Shown piece by piece: positions 1 through 8,641 of a stretch of 64,000 nt of DNA. Within the stretch, counting starts at the first letter, position 1. Every line of letters begins with the position of its first letter. The stretch is taken from assembly GCF_001874145.1 (NCBI RefSeq), contig NZ_MPCX01000001.1:421731-485730 (forward strand), read 5' to 3'. The translations under genes and the position numbers were made by a program. The notes under the pieces are model-generated. The model saw only the letters and a program-made list of their open reading frames with translations. It was not told the DNA's origin and searched no databases. The DNA is from Lacinutrix sp. MedPE-SW (GTDB lineage Bacteria; Bacteroidota; Bacteroidia; Flavobacteriales; Flavobacteriaceae).

Positions 1-271
1 TTATATTTCAAACTTAGGTATTGAGTTAATAGATATAAAAGAAGAACGTCTAGATAAAATTCAAAATCGCGGATTAAAAGAAAGTGCTTGGGTACAGCTT
101 TTACTTACAATGAAGTTTTGGATGGATGATACTTCTTCAAGTTTTGAAAAAACAGATGTATTTATAGAAAAATCTGTAAATACCAGTTTTGACGTGCTTA
201 ACGTTGCGCCACTTAAAAGTTTAATAGACTTTGGCAAATTTATTTTCAAAGAGAAAGTAAAAATGAATTAA
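1..271 (+). CDS. TetR/AcrR-type transcriptional regulator, C-terminal part
   Basis: An open frame enters from the left edge (first whole codon at base 2) and ends in TAA, giving 89 residues of a C-terminal domain. The helical, aromatic-rich sequence (for example AWVQLLLTMKFWMDDTSSSF) resembles the ligand/dimer domain of flavobacterial TetR-family proteins, and in related genomes such a gene often precedes an AarF-type kinase. The DNA-binding helix-turn-helix lies outside the window, so the family call is inferred from this tail and the neighbourhood. The next gene follows after 16 bp, which suggests that the regulator heads the photolyase operon. Confidence 0.6.
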   Translation, partial: YISNLGIELIDIKEERLDKIQNRGLKESAWVQLLLTMKFWMDDTSSSFEKTDVFIEKSVNTSFDVLNVAPLKSLIDFGKFIFKEKVKMN

Positions 272-287
272 TTAAAACAATACACTA

Positions 288-1598
288 TTGAAAACGATAG
301 ACAAAATACCTACATCTAAAATTCAACGCGCTTCTAAACTTGTACAAACAGGTGCTAAAGTTGGTGTTAATTATCTTAAATACTACGGTGACAAATTAAC
401 CAAGACCGAAGATGAAGCAAAGTCTCGACTTAATGAAAATAATGCCGAAGATATTTACGATGGATTAAAAAAAATGAAAGGTAGCGCATTAAAAGTTGCA
501 CAAATGCTAAGCATGGAAAAAAGTATTTTACCACAAGCTTATGTAGAAAAATTTTCACTTTCACAGTTTTCTGTACCACCATTATCTGCTCCACTAGTTA
601 CAAAAACATTTAAAAAATATTTTGGAAAGTTACCTAGCGAAATCTTTGATAAATTTAATGCAACATCTGTAAATGCTGCAAGTATTGGTCAAGTACATTT
701 AGCCGAAAAAAACGGTAAAAAACTAGCTGTAAAAATTCAATATCCTGGTGTTGCAGAAAGTATTTCTAGCGACTTAGCAATGGTTAAGCCTATTGCCATT
801 CAAATGTTTAATATTAAGGGCAAAGATAGTGACAAATACTTTAAAGAAGTTGAAACTAAACTGGTTGAAGAAACAAATTACATACTAGAAGTTAAACAAA
901 GTAAAGAGATTGCTGCTGCATGTAAACATATTCCAAATTTAAAATTCCCAGATTATTATGAAGCACTTTCTTCTGAAAGAATAATAACAATGGATTGGAT
1001 GGAAGGCGAACATTTAAGTGAATTTACAGCGTATAATACCAATCAAGAAAAAGCAAATAACATTGGTCAAGCTTTATGGGATTTTTATATGTTTCAAATG
1101 CATAAGTTAAAAAAAGTACATGCAGATCCACATCCTGGTAATTTTTTAATTTCTAAAAAAGGCGAATTAATTGCTTTAGATTTTGGTTGTATGAAAACTA
1201 TACCAGAAGATTTTTACACACCATATTTTGAGCTTGCTAAAAAAGAAAGCATAAATGATCCTAAGATTTTTAACGAGAAAATGTTTCAGTTAGAAATACT
1301 TCGTGAAGACGATTCTCCCGAAGAACTAAAATTCTTTTCAGCGTTATTTCACAAAATGTTAAGTCTTTTTACTCAACCATTTCATGTTGATACTTTTGAT
1401 TTTTCAGATGAAGCTTTTTTTGGAAAAATAACAGCCTTAGGTCAAAAATATAGTAAAAGTACAGAGTTACGTAAAATGAATGGTAATCGTGGTTCTAAAC
1501 ACTTTATATACATTAACCGTACGTTCTTTGGGCTATATAATTTAATGTTCGACTTAAAAGCAAAAAACATTAAAATTAATAATTTTCAAAATTTATAA
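288..1598 (+). CDS. AarF/UbiB (ABC1) family atypical protein kinase
   Basis: The 436-residue protein carries the signatures of the AarF/ABC1/UbiB kinase-like family. These are the KGxxLKxxQ motif (KGSALKVAQ, residues 64-72), the Ala-rich nucleotide loop AASIGQVHLAE near 130-140, the invariant Lys in LAVKIQYPG (149), the catalytic loop HADPHPGN (278-285) and the metal-binding DFG (298-300). Members support quinone biosynthesis or lipid homeostasis and are ATPases more than classical kinases; the substrate here is unknown. The start is TTG, chosen because MKTIDKIPTSKIQRASKL is the usual family beginning. It lies 16 bp after the TetR-like gene, and the flavin reductase begins directly after its stop. 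Confidence 0.9.
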   Translation: MKTIDKIPTSKIQRASKLVQTGAKVGVNYLKYYGDKLTKTEDEAKSRLNENNAEDIYDGLKKMKGSALKVAQMLSMEKSILPQAYVEKFSLSQFSVPPLSAPLVTKTFKKYFGKLPSEIFDKFNATSVNAASIGQVHLAEKNGKKLAVKIQYPGVAESISSDLAMVKPIAIQMFNIKGKDSDKYFKEVETKLVEETNYILEVKQSKEIAAACKHIPNLKFPDYYEALSSERIITMDWMEGEHLSEFTAYNTNQEKANNIGQALWDFYMFQMHKLKKVHADPHPGNFLISKKGELIALDFGCMKTIPEDFYTPYFELAKKESINDPKIFNEKMFQLEILREDDSPEELKFFSALFHKMLSLFTQPFHVDTFDFSDEAFFGKITALGQKYSKSTELRKMNGNRGSKHFIYINRTFFGLYNLMFDLKAKNIKINNFQNL

Positions 1599-2216
1599 AT
1601 GCAGTATTTTAGCTTAAAAGACATTAACGCATTAGAGCATTTATATAAAATAAATCTTATTAATAGTTGCTCTGGATTTAAATCTGCAAACCTTATTGCC
1701 ACAAAATCTAAAGATGGTATTGAAAATGTTGCAGTATTTAGCTCTGTGACTCATGTAGGCTCAAATCCGCCAATTTTAGGTTTCTTTTGCAGGCCAACAA
1801 CTGTTTTAAGAAATACGTTTAATAACATACAAGAAACAAAGGAATACACTATAAATCATATTCATGATTTAAATTTTAAAGATGCTCATCATACTTCAGC
1901 TAAATATGATGAAACAATTTCTGAGTTCGATAAAACAAATCTTACTCCTGAATATAAAAATGATAGTTTCGCACCATTTGTAAAAAATGCTCCTGTACAA
2001 CTTAAAATGAAATACGTAGGAAAATACAATATTTCCCAAAATGACACCATATTAGTTTTAGGAGAAATACAAGAAATGTACATTAATAATAGTATTTTAG
2101 AGACAGACGGTTTTATTAATTTATCTAAAGCGAATATTGCAGCTATAAATGGTTTAGATGCTTATACTTTTCCAGAATTAAAAGAACGACTACCGTACCA
2201 ACGACCTAAAAAATAG
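1599..2216 (+). CDS. Flavin reductase-like, FMN-binding split-barrel protein
   Basis: The 205-residue protein matches the flavin reductase-like split-barrel fold. It has the N-terminal segment with VAVFSSVTHVGSNPPILGFF, in which a backbone loop holds the flavin phosphate, followed by the Arg/Thr-rich stretch CRPTTVLRNT. The family binds FMN or FAD and transfers electrons from NAD(P)H or to partner oxygenases. Placed among flavin-dependent photolyases, it may supply reduced flavin, but that is inference. Its start abuts the stop of the kinase gene and the next gene starts 3 bp after its stop, so the three are surely co-transcribed. Confidence 0.85.
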   Translation: MQYFSLKDINALEHLYKINLINSCSGFKSANLIATKSKDGIENVAVFSSVTHVGSNPPILGFFCRPTTVLRNTFNNIQETKEYTINHIHDLNFKDAHHTSAKYDETISEFDKTNLTPEYKNDSFAPFVKNAPVQLKMKYVGKYNISQNDTILVLGEIQEMYINNSILETDGFINLSKANIAAINGLDAYTFPELKERLPYQRPKK

Positions 2217-2219
2217 AAC

Positions 2220-3644
2220 ATGAAAATATTAGTTACAGGTGCTACTGGTTACATTGGGAAACGTATTATACCTTTATTAATAGAGCAAGGTCATACTGTA
2301 GTTTGTGCGGTACGAGGCAAACTTAGAACCGAAAAAAAATACAACGACGAGCATAATGTACAAGTCATTGAAGTAGATTTTTTAAATAAAAACACTCTTA
2401 AAAATATCCCTAAAGATATTGATGCAGCATATTATTTAATTCACTCCATGTCTAACTCTGTTTCTAAGTTTCAAGAAATGGAAAAAGAATGTGCTGTAAA
2501 TTTTAAATTTGCTGTACAACAAACCCAGTGTAAACAAGTAATTTACCTAAGTGGCATTACAAACGACACAAAATTATCAAAACACTTATTATCTAGACAA
2601 AATGTAGAAAAAGCATTACAATCTAGTACATATGCATTAACGGTTTTTAAAGCCGGAATTATTGTCGGTTCTGGAAGCTCATCTTTTGAAATTATTAGAG
2701 ATTTAGTAGAAAAACTTCCTGTAATGATTGCTCCAAAATGGCTTAACACAAAAACGCAACCTATTGCCATTAGAGATGTGCTTTCATTTTTAACAAAAAG
2801 TCTTGGAGACCAACGTTTATATAATACATCTCATGATATTTTTGGGCCAGAAATTTTAACCTATAAAGCGTTATTACTTCGTTTTGCTAAAGCAAGAAAC
2901 TTAAAAAGAAGCATCATTACAGTTCCTGTGATGACTCCAAATTTATCAAGCTACTGGTTGTATTTTGTAACCTCTACATCATATAAATTAGCAAGAACAT
3001 TGGTTAATAGTATGGGTGTAGAAATTATTGGTAAGCCTAGTAATATTAATACTTTACTAGACATAAAACCAATAAATTATGATCAAGCCATAAAGTTAGC
3101 ATTCAAAAAAATAGAGCAAAATAGTATTCTCTCAAGCTGGAAAGATGCTTTGGTAAGTAGTCGCCAAAAAAAACGCGTTTCTACAAAGTACATTAATGTT
3201 CCAGAGTATGGTTGCTTTAAAGATATTAAAGAGCGAAAAGTTAAAAATGAAGAAAGAACTTTTGCCAAAATTTGTGCTATTGGAGGCGAAAATGGTTGGT
3301 ATTATGGTAATACCTTATGGAAAATTAGAGGCTATCTAGATAAGCTTTTTGGAGGAATTGGACTAAGACGCGGTCGCACAAATAAACATACAATAAAAAC
3401 TGGTGATGCTTTAGACTTTTGGCGTGTATTACTCGCAGATCCAGAGCATAAAAGATTACTTCTTTTTGCCGAAATGAAACTTCCCGGAGAAGCTTGGTTA
3501 GAGTTTAAAGTTGAAAATGGAAAAGTATTCCAAAGAGCTATTTTTAGACCAAAAGGATTAGCCGGAAGACTATACTGGTATAGCGTTTTACCGTTTCATG
3601 GCTTAATTTTTAATGGCATGATTAATAAACTTGCCAATGCCTAA
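2220..3644 (+). CDS. NAD(P)-binding SDR-like protein with DUF2867 C-terminal domain
   Basis: The 474-residue protein begins with a Rossmann dinucleotide motif (VTGATGYIGKRI, residues 5-16), and the first ~290 residues resemble atypical, epimerase-like SDRs. The remainder, with GGENGWYYGNTLWKIRGYLD and DALDFWRV, is the DUF2867 domain. Proteins of this architecture are frequent next to bacterial photolyase genes, and their substrate is not known. The Rossmann motif suggests NAD(P)H binding. The end of the frame overlaps the start of the small DUF2256 gene by 8 bp, so the two are translationally linked. Confidence 0.85.
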   Translation: MKILVTGATGYIGKRIIPLLIEQGHTVVCAVRGKLRTEKKYNDEHNVQVIEVDFLNKNTLKNIPKDIDAAYYLIHSMSNSVSKFQEMEKECAVNFKFAVQQTQCKQVIYLSGITNDTKLSKHLLSRQNVEKALQSSTYALTVFKAGIIVGSGSSSFEIIRDLVEKLPVMIAPKWLNTKTQPIAIRDVLSFLTKSLGDQRLYNTSHDIFGPEILTYKALLLRFAKARNLKRSIITVPVMTPNLSSYWLYFVTSTSYKLARTLVNSMGVEIIGKPSNINTLLDIKPINYDQAIKLAFKKIEQNSILSSWKDALVSSRQKKRVSTKYINVPEYGCFKDIKERKVKNEERTFAKICAIGGENGWYYGNTLWKIRGYLDKLFGGIGLRRGRTNKHTIKTGDALDFWRVLLADPEHKRLLLFAEMKLPGEAWLEFKVENGKVFQRAIFRPKGLAGRLYWYSVLPFHGLIFNGMINKLANA

Positions 3645-3789
3645 ATCAATAAAAAAACAAAATTTACCTACAAAAATTTGTAAAACCTGCAAGCTTCCCT
3701 TTAGCTGGCGAAAAAAATGGAAAACAAATTGGAACGATGTAAAATACTGCAGTAAAAAATGCCGAATAAACAAAATAAAACCAGTTTAG
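3637..3789 (+). CDS. DUF2256 small zinc-ribbon-like protein
   Basis: This 50-residue frame is too short for most gene callers. It starts at ATG inside the last codons of the SDR/DUF2867 gene and ends at TAG 31 bases into the cryptochrome gene, so it overlaps both neighbours in other frames. It encodes MPKSIKKQNLPTKICKTCKL..., with a CxxC pair (residues 15, 18) and a second C-x3-C pair in YCSKKC (residues 38 and 42), which suggests a zinc site. The pattern with FxWRKKW matches DUF2256, a family repeatedly found beside cryptochrome/photolyase genes. Its function is unknown. The triple overlap of frames supports real co-translation. Confidence 0.85.
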   Translation: MPKSIKKQNLPTKICKTCKLPFSWRKKWKTNWNDVKYCSKKCRINKIKPV

Positions 3790-5072
3790 TCTGGTTTAAA
3801 AACGACTTAAGGATTAATGATAACGCAACACTTTTAAACGCTGTAAACGAAAGTGAAACCGTTATCGCTATCTACTGTTTTGATAACAGGTATTTTAAAA
3901 AAGATAAATTCGGCTTTAAAAAAACCGAAAAATTTAGAGCCAAATTTTTAATAGAAACAGTAACCGATTTAAAATTCCAACTACTAGGGTTAAACATCCC
4001 TTTGTTTGTGTATTGTGATTATACAGAAAATAGTATAGAAATACTTCAAAACACTTATGGTTTTGATGCTTTGTACCTTCAAAAAGAATGGACTACAGAA
4101 GAAAATAAGATCTTAGATTTAGTTAAAAAGAAACTAAACCCAAATGTAAAAATTCATGAAGAATACAATCAATTTTTATTTCACCCTGAAGATTTAAATT
4201 TTAATGTTGAATCTTTACCTTCAGTTTTTACCGATTTTAGAAAAAATCTTGAAAAAAATATTTTAGTTAGAACTTTACTTCCTACTGCAAATCCGGCAAA
4301 CAGTAGTTATACATTTAAAAACGAAACAAGAGTACCTACATTAAAAGATTTAGGTTTTAGTGATTTTAAAATTCATAATCAATCTGCCTTTCCTTTTAAA
4401 GGTGGTGAAACCGAAGCTTTAAAAAGATTAGAAAATTATTTTTTTCAAGAAAAAAAACTTGGCTTTTATAAAAAAACAAGAAACGGATTAATTGGCACAG
4501 ATTATAGCTCTAAACTTTCTGCCTGGCTGGCAAATGGAAGTATTAGTGCAAAAACCATTTATTGGAAAGTAAAAGAATTCGAAACACTTCATTTTAAAAA
4601 CCAATCTACATATTGGTTAATTTTCGAACTCATTTGGAGAGATTATTTTAAGTATGTATCTAAAAAAAACAACAATAAAATATTTAAAATTGGCGGTATT
4701 TTAGATAAAACGTATCAATGGAAAGATAATAAAGATGCCGTAAATAAATGGATTAATGGTGAAACAAACGAGCCTTTTGTAAATGCAAACATGAACGAAT
4801 TAAATAAAACTGGCTGGATGAGTAATCGTGGCAGACAAAATGTTGCTAGTTATTTTGCAAAAGAACTCCTACTCGACTGGCGCATTGGTGCTGCTTATTT
4901 TGAGTCTTTATTAATAGATTACGATGTGCATAGTAATTACGGGAACTGGATGTATGTTTCTGGCGTTGGTAATGATCCAAGAAATAGAAAATTTAATATA
5001 AAATTACAAGCAGAACGCTACGATGCTAACGGTAAATACCAACGCATATGGCTACAAAACACTTTATTTTAA
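3759..5072 (+). CDS. DASH-family cryptochrome / photolyase
   Basis: The 437-residue flavoprotein begins with the photolyase N-terminal alpha/beta domain (LVWFKNDLRINDN, residues 10-22), which normally holds the antenna folate. It continues into the helical FAD domain with LIWRDYFKYV, GWMSNRGRQNVASYF and the C-terminal FAD/DNA signature NYGNWMYVSGVGNDPRNRKF. The wording of that signature and the lack of a long C-terminal extension favour cryptochrome DASH over a class I CPD photolyase. DASH proteins repair CPDs in single-stranded or looped DNA and may act as blue-light sensors. The gene starts inside DUF2256 and is followed after 6 bp by the FeS photolyase. Confidence 0.92.
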   Translation: MPNKQNKTSLVWFKNDLRINDNATLLNAVNESETVIAIYCFDNRYFKKDKFGFKKTEKFRAKFLIETVTDLKFQLLGLNIPLFVYCDYTENSIEILQNTYGFDALYLQKEWTTEENKILDLVKKKLNPNVKIHEEYNQFLFHPEDLNFNVESLPSVFTDFRKNLEKNILVRTLLPTANPANSSYTFKNETRVPTLKDLGFSDFKIHNQSAFPFKGGETEALKRLENYFFQEKKLGFYKKTRNGLIGTDYSSKLSAWLANGSISAKTIYWKVKEFETLHFKNQSTYWLIFELIWRDYFKYVSKKNNNKIFKIGGILDKTYQWKDNKDAVNKWINGETNEPFVNANMNELNKTGWMSNRGRQNVASYFAKELLLDWRIGAAYFESLLIDYDVHSNYGNWMYVSGVGNDPRNRKFNIKLQAERYDANGKYQRIWLQNTLF

Positions 5073-5078
5073 ATTATT

Positions 5079-6611
5079 TTGAAAACACTTAGACTCATAC
5101 TTGGCGATCAATTAAACAGCAAACACTCTTGGTACAAAGAAGACCAATCTAATTACATATATTGTTTATTTGAAATGCGTCAAGAAACAAATTATGTAAA
5201 GCATCACATACAAAAAATAATAGGTTTTTTTGCAGCCATGCGAGACTTTAAAACAGTTTTAGAACAAAATAACTGTAAGGTAATTTATTACACATTAGAC
5301 CATAAAAATAATACTCAAAATCTAGTTGAAAATTTAAAATATTTAATTAAAAAACACAATATAGAAGCGTTTGAATATCAAGAACCAGATGAATATAGAC
5401 TTGATAAACAATTAGTAGAGTTTTGTGAAGAATTAAATATAAATACTAAAGCTGTTAGTACAGAACATTTTTATACCAACCGTAAAGACTTAGCATTATT
5501 TTTTAAAGGTAAAAAACAATGGTTAATGGAAAGTTTTTATAGAGATATGCGAAAAAAACATAACATTTTATTAGTCGCTAACCAACCAGAAGGCGGCAAA
5601 TGGAATTATGATAAAAGCAATAGAAATAAATGGAATGAAAACACAAGCATTCCTAAGTATAAATCTTATAAAAACAACGTAGTAGATATAGTAAATTTAA
5701 TAGAGTCTCAAAACATAGAAACCATTGGTAAGTTTAATACCGAGTATTTTGAATACCCCATAAATAGATCTCAAGCTTTAAATCAACTAAAATACTTTTG
5801 CGAGCATTTACTAAAACACTTTGGCGATTACCAAGATGCAATGCACACAAATCAAGCTTATTTGTACCATTCTAGGCTATCCATTGCTTTAAATAGTAAA
5901 ATTATTTCTCCAAATGCAGTAATTACAACCGTTTTAAACTATTGGAGAACTCACGGTAAGCATATAAGTATCTCTCAAGTTGAAGGTTTTATTAGGCAAA
6001 TTATTGGCTGGAGAGAATATATGCGCGGTATGTATTGGGCTTTAATGCCAGATTATAAATTGTTAAATACTTTAGAAAACCATAACAAACTTCCTGAGTT
6101 TTATTGGACAGGAAAAACAAAAATGAATTGCCTTAAAACTTCTATAGAAAACACTTTAAATAATGGATATGCTCACCATATTCAACGTTTAATGATTACT
6201 GGAAATTTTGCCTTATTAACGCAAATAAATCCAGACGAAGTCGATGCTTGGTATTTAGGTATATATGTAGATGCTATAGAATGGGTTCAATTACCAAATA
6301 CTAGAGGCATGAGCCAATTTGCAGATGGCGGAAAAATAGCAACAAAACCTTATGTTTCTAGTGGTAGTTACATAAACAAAATGAGTAACTATTGTAAAAA
6401 TTGTACTTATAATAATAGAGAAAAAACAAGCGATAATGCTTGCCCATTTAATAGTTTGTATTGGAACTTTTTAGACGACAAAAGAGAAATGCTTAGCGCA
6501 AATTTTAGAATGAAAATGATGTATAGCTTGCTCGATAAAATGAAGCCCGAAGATTTAAATAAAATAAAAAAAAGAGCTTCAAAAATAATTAGTAATCCTG
6601 ATAACTTTTAA
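5079..6611 (+). CDS. Iron-sulfur bacterial cryptochrome/photolyase (FeS-BCP, (6-4)-type)
   Basis: The 510-residue protein begins MKTLRLILGDQLNSKHSWY from a TTG codon. It has the DPRP/photolyase-related N-domain, then the helical FAD domain (RQIIGWREYMRGMYW, residues 306-320). Four cysteines at 351, 439, 442 and 455 (context YCKNCTY and NACPF) fall almost exactly where the [4Fe-4S] ligands of Agrobacterium PhrB lie (350, 438, 441, 454). FeS-BCP proteins repair (6-4) photoproducts. It lies directly downstream of the DASH cryptochrome, so the operon carries two different photolyase classes back to back. TTG is preferred because no in-frame ATG lies near the conserved N-terminus. Confidence 0.92.
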   Translation: MKTLRLILGDQLNSKHSWYKEDQSNYIYCLFEMRQETNYVKHHIQKIIGFFAAMRDFKTVLEQNNCKVIYYTLDHKNNTQNLVENLKYLIKKHNIEAFEYQEPDEYRLDKQLVEFCEELNINTKAVSTEHFYTNRKDLALFFKGKKQWLMESFYRDMRKKHNILLVANQPEGGKWNYDKSNRNKWNENTSIPKYKSYKNNVVDIVNLIESQNIETIGKFNTEYFEYPINRSQALNQLKYFCEHLLKHFGDYQDAMHTNQAYLYHSRLSIALNSKIISPNAVITTVLNYWRTHGKHISISQVEGFIRQIIGWREYMRGMYWALMPDYKLLNTLENHNKLPEFYWTGKTKMNCLKTSIENTLNNGYAHHIQRLMITGNFALLTQINPDEVDAWYLGIYVDAIEWVQLPNTRGMSQFADGGKIATKPYVSSGSYINKMSNYCKNCTYNNREKTSDNACPFNSLYWNFLDDKREMLSANFRMKMMYSLLDKMKPEDLNKIKKRASKIISNPDNF

Positions 6612-6682
6612 AACAAATCACTAGTTACTAATATTTTTGTTAATTTTTGTTTAATTAAAACTCAAAAACATTAAACATTTTG

Positions 6683-6690
6683 TATTTTTG
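6683..6690 (+). promoter_or_regulatory. Candidate -7 promoter element
   Basis: TATTTTTG fits the Bacteroidota -7 consensus TAnnTTTG and lies 25 bp before the ATG of the 141-residue gene. No good TTG occurs at the usual 19-22 bp upstream, so the promoter is only partly supported. It would start a second transcript within the photolyase cluster after the 104-bp gap that follows the FeS photolyase. Confidence 0.45.
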
Positions 6691-6715
6691 AAATCATAGA
6701 GCAAACCTTTATTAT

Positions 6716-7141
6716 ATGATTTTAAATACAACACATACTAACAAAGAAAACAAAAGACTTTTAATAGATGTTGTTGGTAAACCTTTTAGTTTCAGGCAAA
6801 TTATCAAATTAAAAGGTGTAGGTTCTAAACGAATGATAATAGAAAATGTTAGTCCAAATATTGCACAATATCTCAATAAAATTTCAGATGTAAATTATGC
6901 TAATATAGAATTAAGACCAAAAGGAATTTTAATTCATATAAATAAAGGACTAAAAAACTTTACTTGGGCAATACCATATTACCAACTTGTAATTTATAAA
7001 ACAAATGGTTCTAGCATTCATGCTCAAGGAAAATTTATTCATTTTAGAAACAATAAAACTTTAAAGGAAAACAAAGGTTTTTTTAATAAATTAATGAATC
7101 AAAAAATAAAATTCGATGAACAATATAATTTCCAAACCTAA
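6716..7141 (+). CDS. Conserved hypothetical protein of the photolyase cluster
   Basis: I do not recognise a characterised family in this 141-residue protein. It is basic and contains no obvious signal peptide or membrane helix. The sequence alternates short beta-like and charged segments (KPFSFRQIIKLKGVGSKRM, IELRPKGILIHI), which suggests a small mixed or beta fold. Its last 26 bases overlap the start of the TIGR03643 gene, so the two are translationally coupled. Position between photolyase genes suggests a role in the same light or UV response, but nothing in the sequence proves this. Confidence 0.6.
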   Translation: MILNTTHTNKENKRLLIDVVGKPFSFRQIIKLKGVGSKRMIIENVSPNIAQYLNKISDVNYANIELRPKGILIHINKGLKNFTWAIPYYQLVIYKTNGSSIHAQGKFIHFRNNKTLKENKGFFNKLMNQKIKFDEQYNFQT

Positions 7142-7415
7142 TGCGGTTTTTACTATAGAAGATATAGATAGAATTATAGAAATGGCTTGGGAAGATAGAA
7201 CACCTTTTGATGCTATTACATTTCAATTTGGCATAAAAGAACAAGAAGTTATTGAGTTAATGAGGCGAGAAATGAAACCTAGTAGTTTTAGATTATGGCG
7301 CGCTAGAGTTCAAGGTAGAAAAACCAAACACGCAAAAAATAGAAATTTTCAGGAAGGAAGATTTAAATGTTCTAGACAAAAACAAATTACACATAATAAA
7401 ATAAGTAAAAGGTAA
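7116..7415 (+). CDS. TIGR03643 / DUF2805 family protein
   Basis: The 99-residue basic protein contains TIEDIDRIIEMAWEDRTPFD, then GIKEQEVIELMRREM and PSSFRLWRARVQGRKTKHA. This is the typical signature of the TIGR03643/DUF2805 family. Family members are small, predicted helical and possibly DNA-binding (the middle part resembles a helix-turn-helix), and they recur in photolyase neighbourhoods together with DUF2256. The C-terminal ~25 residues are rich in Lys, Arg and Gln and lie beyond the conserved core. The start overlaps the preceding gene by 26 bp. Function is unknown. Confidence 0.85.
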   Translation: MNNIISKPNAVFTIEDIDRIIEMAWEDRTPFDAITFQFGIKEQEVIELMRREMKPSSFRLWRARVQGRKTKHAKNRNFQEGRFKCSRQKQITHNKISKR

Positions 7416-7449
7416 CTAGCGCTTTTGCATTACATTAAACAAATTTAAA

Positions 7450-8133
7450 ATGAAAAATATACTTATAATTGGCGGAAGCAAAGGCATTGGAAACGCCATA
7501 GTAAAACAACTAATAGATACTAATAATATTATAAATATTAGTCGCTCTACTCCTGCTTTATCTCATAAAAATTTAAGACATATAAGTGCAGATGTTTTAG
7601 AAGATGAACTTCCAAAAATTGAAGCCATAGACACCTTAATTTATTGTCCTGGAAGTATAAATTTAAAACCAATTTCTAGGTTAAGCTTAGATGATTTTAA
7701 AGCAGATTTCGACATTAATGTTTTAGGCGCTGTAAAAAGCATACAACATTATCTACCAATTTTAAAAAAAGGAAATAAGCCATCAATACTACTATTTAGT
7801 ACCGTAGCAACGGCATTAGGTATGCCTTATCATGCCAGTGTTGCCGCTTCTAAAGCTGCTGTAGAAGGTTTAACAAAATCTCTTGGCGCAGAGTTAGCAC
7901 CAACTATAAGAGTTAATGCCATTGCACCAACAGTTACAGATACAGATTTAGCTTCAAAATTATTGCGCAATGAAAAAATGATTGACAATATGAATGAACG
8001 TCACCCATTAAAAAAATTCTTGCAACCAGACGAAATAGCAGAAATGGCAAGTTTTTTAATATCAAACAAAGCTGCATCAATTTCTGGTCAAATTTTTAAA
8101 ATGGATTGTGGTATTGTTAGTTTTAAAATTTAA
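7450..8133 (+). CDS. Short-chain dehydrogenase/reductase family protein lacking the YxxxK tyrosine
   Basis: The 227-residue protein has the classical SDR cofactor motif (IIGGSKGIGNAI, residues 5-16, TGxxxGxG-type), the structural motif near IYCPGSIN, and the Ser region ILLFSTVAT. The active-site helix reads YHASVAASKAAVEGL. The Lys of YxxxK is present, but the residue four before it is Val, not Tyr. The fold and NAD(P) binding look intact, whereas standard Tyr-Ser-Lys chemistry does not. Homologues of this form recur beside photolyases. It may bind cofactor without classic dehydrogenase activity, or use Tyr/His displaced by three to four residues. Confidence 0.85.
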   Translation: MKNILIIGGSKGIGNAIVKQLIDTNNIINISRSTPALSHKNLRHISADVLEDELPKIEAIDTLIYCPGSINLKPISRLSLDDFKADFDINVLGAVKSIQHYLPILKKGNKPSILLFSTVATALGMPYHASVAASKAAVEGLTKSLGAELAPTIRVNAIAPTVTDTDLASKLLRNEKMIDNMNERHPLKKFLQPDEIAEMASFLISNKAASISGQIFKMDCGIVSFKI

Positions 8134-8176
8134 TAAAACAACAATCTTTTAAATAAATAGTACTCAAAATATTAAT

Positions 8177-8638
8177 ATGAAAATATACCGTTTACATAAA
8201 AAACAAAACTTACCAATAAGCAAATCTCAAGCCTGGGAGTTTTTATCAAGTCCTAAAAACTTAAAAACAATAACTCCAGATTATATGGGTTTCAATATTC
8301 TTTCTGGCGGAGACAAACCAATGTTTGCAGGACAAATAATACAATATATAGTAACACCAGTTTTAGGTATTAAAACAAAATGGGTAACAGAAATTACACA
8401 TGTTGTAGACGGCGAATATTTTGTAGACGAACAACGTTTTGGTCCATATGCTTTATGGCATCACAAACATTTTATTAAAGAAATAGATGGTGGCGTTGAA
8501 ATGGAAGATATAATAGATTACAAATTACCTATGGGTTTTCTAGGGCAATTAGTTCATCCTATTTTAGTAAAACCTAAATTAGAAGAAATATTTAATTATA
8601 GAACAAATAAGCTAGAAGAATTATTTGGCAAATATTAA
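8177..8638 (+). CDS. SRPBCC (START/Bet v1-like) ligand-binding protein
   Basis: The 153-residue protein fits the SRPBCC helix-grip fold. It opens with YRLHKKQNLPISKSQAWEFL, typical of the domain start, followed by LKTITPDYMGFNIL and a series of beta strands (WVTEITHV, FVDEQRFGPYALWHHKH), and ends with a long amphipathic C-terminal helix. This subgroup is sometimes annotated as a cell-division-inhibitor-like protein and is commonly adjacent to CPD photolyase genes. The ligand is unknown. It ends 3 bp before the photolyase start, so the two are in one operon. Confidence 0.85.
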   Translation: MKIYRLHKKQNLPISKSQAWEFLSSPKNLKTITPDYMGFNILSGGDKPMFAGQIIQYIVTPVLGIKTKWVTEITHVVDGEYFVDEQRFGPYALWHHKHFIKEIDGGVEMEDIIDYKLPMGFLGQLVHPILVKPKLEEIFNYRTNKLEELFGKY

Positions 8639-8641
8639 ACT

